The notes beneath the pieces are model-generated. The model did no database searches and was not told the DNA's origin. It saw nothing but the letters and a program-made list of their open reading frames with translations. A stretch of 64,000 bases of DNA from a virus. The stretch is taken from positions 62,001-126,000 of the IMG/VR virus record IMGVR_UViG_3300032323_001214; one strand, written 5' to 3'. Below, piece by piece: positions 29,801 to 38,800 of the stretch; within the stretch, counting starts at the first letter, position 1; each line of letters opens with the position of its first letter. A program made the position numbers and the translations under genes.

Positions 29801-32800
29801 TGGATCATTCATTGTAAGTGCGCCAGCTGGCACAAGATTTGCAGGCACAACATTTGATTCAACTGATGATGAAAACTTTGATAATGATACAATATTCGAC
29901 AACAACACAACACAATGGGTAGACCCGTTTGCTAATGCTGGCGCAGTATACATGTTTGATTATCTATCAAATTATAATGAAAATTTATTAAACGTTGGTA
30001 ATTTTGTATATGCACAAAGTGTAAATGATATTAATCAAGAATATGGTGATCAACCATATTATGGTCAAGCAATAGATTATAATAACTATACAGTAATAGT
30101 TGGCTCACCACAGTTCAAACCTGCTTTCGTTAATGGGCAAGTAGTTGTTTATACAAATACTGCAGGCGAACAAGACTGGGTTGTGTTCAAAGAATCTAAC
30201 CCAATTGTTGACACATCACGTATTCAAAATGGTTTATTGTATAGTGCAAGCACTAACAATACACTTGAGAATTTAGATTATATCGATCCGTTACAAGGTA
30301 AATTATTGGGCGTTGTGCGTGAGAATATTGACTATGTATCAAACACAGATCCAGCATCATACAACTCACCGAATGCTACAAACAGAGGATCAAGTGTTTG
30401 GGGTTCTCCTCAAATAGGTGAACTATGGTTCGACACAAGCAATACCAGATTTGTGAACTATCATCAACCAGATGTTACCTATAATAGTAAATGGTGGGGT
30501 CGTGTGTTCCCAGGTAGTAACGTGTCAGTTTACTCATGGATTAGCAGTAATGTAGAGCCATCTCAGTATCAAGGACCGGGCGTACCGTACGACACAGATA
30601 ATTATGCTATTGAATTAGTACAAGATGCACGTGGAAGTTTAGTACCACAGTATTTTTATTGGGTACGAAATACAAATATAGTGTTTTCTAAATTAGGAAA
30701 GACTTTATCTGATACTATACTTGAATATTATATTATAAATCCTATAAATTCAGGCATTAGCTACTTTGCACCATTACTACCCAATGCATTTGCACTATAC
30801 AATTCAGATCCATACATCAATAATATTGATACTATATTCCATGTAGGATTTAGCACAGGTACAAACGATGATGTATCACACAGTGTGTATAACTTAATTC
30901 GTGCAAATTATGCAGACGATTTCTTACCTGGTTTACCTGCAACAAATTCATTAGACATACCCGAATCGTTATACGATAGGATGCTTGATAGTTTAGCAGG
31001 CTTGGACGAGACTGGTGCTGTGGTTCCAGACCCATTCTTACCAAAACCAGTACAGTATGGTATCTATGCAAGACCTAGACAAAGTTTCTTTGTTAATAGA
31101 TTTGGCGCGTTACAAAATTACCTACAATATGCTAACGAAGTATTGGCTCAATTCCCGATCACTGAAACTAGAAGTGCTAACTTCTTGTTCCAAGATGGAT
31201 CAGTTAATCCAAGTACAGTGAATAATCCTAATTGGACTGGTGGTACTGAACTATTCTACGATACACAACAATATTGGAATTATATTGATTGGTGGGCTGC
31301 TGGATATAATAACAACACAAAATCAGCATTCCGTGTACCTTTGTACGCAGACCTATCGACATTATCAGTACCATCAGGTACTATAGTTACTGTAGCACAA
31401 AATGGTAATGGTAAGTTTGAAGTATACAGAAGCAATGATGATAATACATGGACCCGTATTGGTCTAGAAGACGGTACAATCGAATTCACTAACACACTTT
31501 GGGACTATGAAGAAGCTCGCTTAGGTTTTGGTGACAACTTCTTTGACACCACACCATATGATTCTTTCCCTAGCCAAGAAACTCGATACATATTACGAGC
31601 ATTGAATGAGCAAATCTATACACAAGAGTTGCAAATTTACAGAAATAAGAGTTTAATTCTGTTATTTGAATATATTCAGTCAGAAACTATTGAAGGTCAA
31701 AATTATTTGCCATGGTTAAACAAAACCTCATTTATCGATGTTGGTCATACTATTCGTGAATTGTTACCTATCGAAGTATTCCAAACTGACAATCAAGATT
31801 TCTTGCAAGGTTATTTAAACGAAGTTAAGCCATATCACGTAGTGATCAAAGAATTCTTGTTTAAGTATACAGGTCAAGATGTGTATGACGGGGATATAAC
31901 TGACTTTGATCTACCGGCACAATATAATTCAACCATACAAAAATTTGTGTCACCTGAACTAGTGTATGCAAACCCAAGTTCTGCATATGAATTCTTGCCA
32001 ACAGATCCTATATGGGAAACACAGGCATACAATCAATGGTTTGACAATTTTGGATTAAGCATCACTGGTGTTAATGGTTATCCTATAACTACCTTGTCAT
32101 CATATATTTCCTTGAACAGTAGTTCATTTACAGTTGACAACAGTTTTGGTTTCCCGATCAACGGCGTAGTTTTAATTGACGCAGAGTTGATTGCGTATTC
32201 TAACGTAGACCGTAGTACTAACACATTGAGTGGATTGACACGTGGTGTAGACGGTACAGCTATTACACAACACATACCCGGGGCACAATTAACTATTGAT
32301 CTTCCTGCTGTATTGTTATTAGATGGCGGCCGCGGTTATACTGAACCACCTAGAGTTACTGCATATTATGATGAGACATTATATGGACCACCAAAACGAC
32401 CAGCGCAACTTGAGGCAGTCATGTTTTTGGATTCAGTATTATCAGTAAATGTAATAGATCCAGGAGCTGGATACCCGGTGTTGCCTGAAATTAGAATCGA
32501 TCCATCTATCTCAATATTGTTCAATTCTACACAAGTAAGCACATTAACAAATACTATCGTGTTGGATACACCTTTGTTACAAACAGGTGATTTGGTTAAG
32601 TATATTGTGGGTGAGAACACCACTGCAGTGGGTGGATTAGATGACGGTCAATATTACTATATAAACGTATTAGAAACTGCTCCGGCATTTACGATTGCGC
32701 TATACACTAACTACGGCGATGCAGTAAATGACCAGCGCAGAGTTGTGTTGTTCGATCAAGGTATTGGTTCTGATAATAAATTAAATTTAAGTGCTAGAGC

Positions 32801-35800
32801 AAGTTGTGTATCGTCTAGTGCACCTATAAGACAAAATCAAATTACGCTACGTTTTGACAGAACATCATACACATCACGTGTGACAGATTGGGAATCAGGA
32901 GCTTTCTATGGAAGTTTCTATGCAGGATTATATACCAATAGCGAAAGTATTTCAAGTTCTTCTATAAGTCTACAATCTACACAGCCACCAATAAGTAACA
33001 TACTAGCTAGTGCAGCCGGAGCCGCATTTGAAATTAATAGCGTAACGAATGATGAATCATCGACTTGGTCGTCACGTACTAGAGATGTTGTTGCTACTGT
33101 TGCAGATAATAAGATCACAATTGTAGAATCTGCAGGTGGTACTACACAAGGTTTATCAGGTGTTGGTCCAACAATAGGTTTCTATGTAGGTATGCCTGTT
33201 AAGTTTGAAGGCGCCGTTGGCACAACTGGTTTAGTAAATAGTACAACATACTATGTCGCAGAAGTTACAAATGACAGTCAAATTAAAATTTCAGCGACTG
33301 ACGGCGGACCCGTATTCTCTTTAAATGCAGAGGTAATTTCTGTTGCGGGTCTAACATTATATGTTGGTCAAGTACTTGACTCGACTATTATAAATATTAC
33401 CTATCCTGGCATACGACAAGTAACTGCAACTACCGCAATTACTAACAAATTAACAGTTCCGTTAACATTAAGCGGTCAAGGTGGAACATCAGAGTTCTAT
33501 ACTAACTTGCCTGTATTCTTTACAGGAAATGTGTTTGGTGGAATCATTGAAAATGAAACATACTATGTAACTACCGTAGCAGATAACCAAACGTTCACTC
33601 TTTCAACTAAACAAGATCCAGTAATGCTTAACATAACTGGCACATCTAGTACTGGTAATTTGGTCACATGTAATAGTACTTTGGGCTTGGCAGTAAACGA
33701 TCCTATCATCTTTACTGACTTGACAGTTTCAAGCGGAACGACTAATTTAGTTGAAGGTACTACATATTATGTACAATCAATATTCAGCGGAACTCAGTTC
33801 AAAGTTGCTACAAACGTTAATAGCGGAGAGATTAATCCCGGCACTGCTACATTGACGGGTGTTGTTACGGATCAAAAAGACACAGTAACACTAACGACCG
33901 CTACTGGAAATATGACAATTAATGTAGGCTTACCAATAAGCCCAGGACAAATTAATGGTCAGCAATTCACATTCTACCCAACATCAGCTCAAATTAATGA
34001 TCCTGCGTATACAAATGGTAACTTAATAGAAAGAGTTATACCTGCGACAGTTACAGAAACTACAACAGGCACCGGCGGTTGGGTATTCTTAACAGATACT
34101 AGCGGTGGGTTAACTAACATATATGTTAATATGCCAATAGAAGTAGATACTACTTACGGCGGGCTAACTGCCGGTACAGTATATTATGTTACCGAAGCAG
34201 ATTCTATCGAAACTACAGTTACAACTACTACTGCAGGTAATGCATTAATATGTACTAGCACTGCTGGATTCTACGTAGGCATGCCTATAGTATTCGATGG
34301 TATATCATTAGGAGGAACACAACTAGACTTCCAATACTATGTACAATCTATTGCTAGTAGTACCTCATTTAAAATTGCAGAAACACCAACCGGCCCAGAA
34401 GTAGATTTAACTTCAGACAGTGGTTCAATGAATGCGTTAGGTGAAAGCTATATTAAAGTTTCAACAACATTGTCTGGAACACCAATTGCACTAACTACTG
34501 TAACCGCAGGTGAAACAAACTTGACACAAGTTATTGATCCAACAGGACTTGATGCTGCTACATTTGACGTAAGTTCTATACTAGGTGGATATCGTGTAAT
34601 TGTTACAAATGATAGTTCAGGATACGCAATAGATAATACCATAGTTATAAATGGTAGTGAATTGGGTGGAACTGACGGTGTTAATGATTTAACAATGACT
34701 GTTAACACTATTGGTACAAATGGTGAATTATTATCACTAATATGTTCAGGTACTCCGGCTGGAACAAATACTGAATATTACTTGAAGGTTATTTCAGCAA
34801 ATGAATGCGAAGTATATAGTGATCCACTATTACAAATACCAGTAGCATATGACGATTTTTCATTTAATGGAATTCGTTCCACAACAGCTACAAGTGTTAC
34901 AGCATCAAATGATAGAATCACTGTAAACAGTAACTCATTGTTTAATGTAAATGACCCGGTTGTGTTTACTGGTTCAGTGTTTGGAGGATTAGTAGTAGGA
35001 CAAACTTACTATATACTAGCCAAACCAACATCTACTACAGTAACTGTATCAGCAACTGTAGGTGGATCGGTCGTAAATATTGCTGCTGACGCATCCGGTA
35101 CAATGTATATGGCTAAGTCAGGTGATTATGCATTATTACCAGAACCATTCTTCTTCAATCAAAGCTTGGTTAAGTACAACAATAGAGTGTATCAGTGCGT
35201 TGTTTCTAATAATGATACTGATTTTATATTTGGTAAGTGGGAAGTATTAGACAGCGGGTCACGTGAATTGAATGCACTTGATAGAATTGTCGGCTATTAT
35301 CAACCCACTGTAAACATGCCGGGTCTAGACTTAACTCAGCTAGTAAATGGTATAACATATCCTAATTCTACATACTATGGTAATGCATTTGCACCAGATG
35401 ATGAGTACGAATTAGACACGATATTACAAGACCAACCATTCTATCCAACTGAGATTGATACAGCATCTATCATATGGAATGGCTCTGGATATATTGGCGT
35501 TGCAAACAGCCCTGAGTATTCAGCAATAATTGCAAGCCCAGATAATACTGACTGGGTGATTGATAATATTTCTAATCAACCAGTTGGAGTGACAGACATT
35601 GCATATGCAAATGGAAAATATGTAATAACAACCACTAACGCTGCTACTCCTATATATACTAGCCCTAACGGAACAATATGGAGCACTAATGGTAGCTATA
35701 CACCTTACGGTTCGACACCATATGATGAAATACCATATGATGTAACAGCTTTAGTAGTAGAATCAAACTTATTAAATAGCGTTAGTTATTTAAATAACAA

Positions 35801-38800
35801 GTGGGTGGCAGTAGGAAACAACATAGTAACATCTGAGGATGGAACAGTATGGAGAGAAACTGACGCATTCACAAATGGATTAACAAATGTATTGAATGGT
35901 ATTATAGGTGCAAATACTACTAACTTCACTGGTTTTGTTGCAGTAGGTAAAGGACAAGAAGTTGTTTCTGGTATTACTACTAATGTTAACTTATTAAAAA
36001 CTAGTACAAATGGAACAATCTGGTCTACATTGAACACTTTATCTACTAAAGGATTTAATGCTGTAGCTGCTAGCCCAACACAACTAGTAACTGTTGGTGA
36101 AGATGGTGTGATATATGCATCACAAAACGGTGTTAATTGGTTAGGTGTAAACGAAGCAGTTATAATAAGTGTTAATGGTTCTTCTAATGAAATCATTGTT
36201 CCAAGTACTGCTGGATTCCAAGTGGGTGATACTGTACGATTTACTAATAGTTTTGGTGTGATTAATTCATCTACTAGCTACACAATTAGTGCGATACCTT
36301 CAACGACTCAAGTTCAATTAACGAGCGTCATATTATCTGGTACAGTTCCTACATCAACTACGTACATGTACAAATACCCTAGAACAGAAACATTGAATGA
36401 TGTTCACTATGCTAATGGTATATATGTTGCGGTTGGTGATGTAGGTGCTGGTAACGCAGTTATCAAAACATCAAGTGACGGTTATACCTGGACAAGTCGC
36501 AACAGTACAGTTGCACAGAAATTAAATGGAGTAAATTACAATTCTGATGATGGTGTATGGATTGTTGTAGGTGACAATAATGTAATTCTACAAAGTACTG
36601 ATAACGGTGTAACATGGGAAAGTTCAAGTGTATTCTTAACTGATCCAACTGTATATAATGTTCAAGGTGATCCTTTCTTATCAGGATATGGTCCAGAAGA
36701 AATGGTACCGGGTGTTGTATCTGACAATTTAACAATGATTGTTACTACACGCCCGGGTACAAACTGGGATGCAACTGAATATCAACATGTAGGCTACAAT
36801 GTTGTGTCTACTGAGATTGTACCTGATTCAGGAACACAGACAACATTTAGCTTTGACAATCTTGTACAGATACCTGCACAAATTGCAGTATGGCAGATTG
36901 ACGGTATAACCGAGTTAGGAACAAGACTATACGATGGTTATGATTATGTAACAAACAATAGTTCAAACTGGATTAACAAAATAGTAGAATTAAACAGTCC
37001 TCTGCCATTAGGAGATTCTTTACGCATCGATGTATATGAAGTAGGTAACGGAGACCAATTAGTAAAATCTAATTCACAGACTGATCCAATTCGTATAAAT
37101 GATGTTACTGGATTCAATGAAATTTATCTAAGTTGTAACTACTCAGGTACACGAACTAGTGGTTCTGGTGTAATTCGTCAGGGTACCGAACCAATACAAA
37201 CTACAGTGATTGCAACCGAGAGTACCGGTGACAGTATGGTATGTATTGATGCAAGTAAATTGACTATTAACCAACAAATCACATTCCAAGGTGATGTATT
37301 TGGTGGTGTAGCAATTGATACTCCTTATTATGTAAAAACTATAAGTAACATAACAAATAGAATTACAATCAGTGATTCAATTGTATCAGGAGTTGCCGGC
37401 CCAACGTTACAACTAACATCTGATACCGGATCAATGGACTTGATTATCCAAGTTGGATCTGGTGCAGTATGGAGTGATCCAATTACATATCACAATGGTA
37501 ATAAATTAATATTTGGTACAGTTACACAAATATCACAAACTAAGAGTTCTACAAACACCATAGTTTGTAACAGTACTGGTGGTATAGCAATCAATGATCG
37601 TATTACATTCAGTGATACAATGATAGGTGGATTAACTCCGCAGACAACATACTATGTTCGTTCAGTAGTAGATGGTAATGAATTTACCGTTTCGTTAACA
37701 CAAGGCGGTCCAGTAGTAGCATTGACTGACAACAATGGCGGTGCATTAGCAATCACAAATGATTATGCGTTTGGCCAAGTAATTAATTCAACTGCTGCTA
37801 AAATAATATTCTCGGCACAATACAATGATACAGTTGACTATTTGGTTTATACTGTATTTGGAGAAACACAACCGCAACAGTATGGTTACACTATACCAGA
37901 AACTGAAGTATTTTTGGTACCATCTACACCAGTAACAACGTTTACTCTAACTAATTACTATAGCGGGGACAATCCAGAAAATGCTGTGGTTGAGCACAAT
38001 GGGTTACGATTGGTTAATTTATCAGATTACACAATTGATACTATGACTGGTGTGTTGACATTGACTTTTTCTCCTAGTGCAGGTGATACAATTGCTGTTA
38101 CAACATATAATTTAACAGAAAGACAGTACCTACATACTAATTATGGTGGAAGCTTCTCCGGATCAATAACTACCAGTCTGACAGTTAGCAATTCTACACA
38201 TCAACCGGGTTATGACGAAACAAATTATGACATAGGAGACTATTCACCTGGACCAGATTATTTGACATTAGGTTCAGGTTCGACAGCATCACTAATAGTT
38301 AATGATGCTATTATATTCAATGCTCCTACTATTGGTGGTATTGTTGCTAATCAAACGTATTATGTTGTAAATATTTTAAGTTCAACTCAGTTTGCTGTAT
38401 CTAATACTTTGGGGGGCGCACCTTTAACATTGACAACAGCTTCTGGGTCAATGATAGGTATTATTAATCCACCAACTGTTTCTAATATCGTTGCAATTAA
38501 TAACGCAATAGCACCTCCTATTGCATCAACATTAGTAACTACAGCAACAGGTACAGTAATTACAGGAACAACGACTGCGGGATTTGTAGTAGGTCAAACT
38601 ATAATTTTTAAATCAGCCGGTAGCACTATTGGTAATATTGTAAATGGTGAATACTATTATGTTGAAAGTATTATTGACGGAACTGATTTTACAATTAGTG
38701 AAACGCCAGGTGGTAGTGCATTTGTAGTAGATGCCGGCACCGTAACAGGAACACTAGTTGTATATGTTGGTGGTTTAGAAGCAGTACGAGTCACTACAGG

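Noticed and set aside
35786-36196. 136-codon minus-strand frame inside the giant gene
   Set aside because: Antisense to the Asp-box repeats, no Shine-Dalgarno, no motif.
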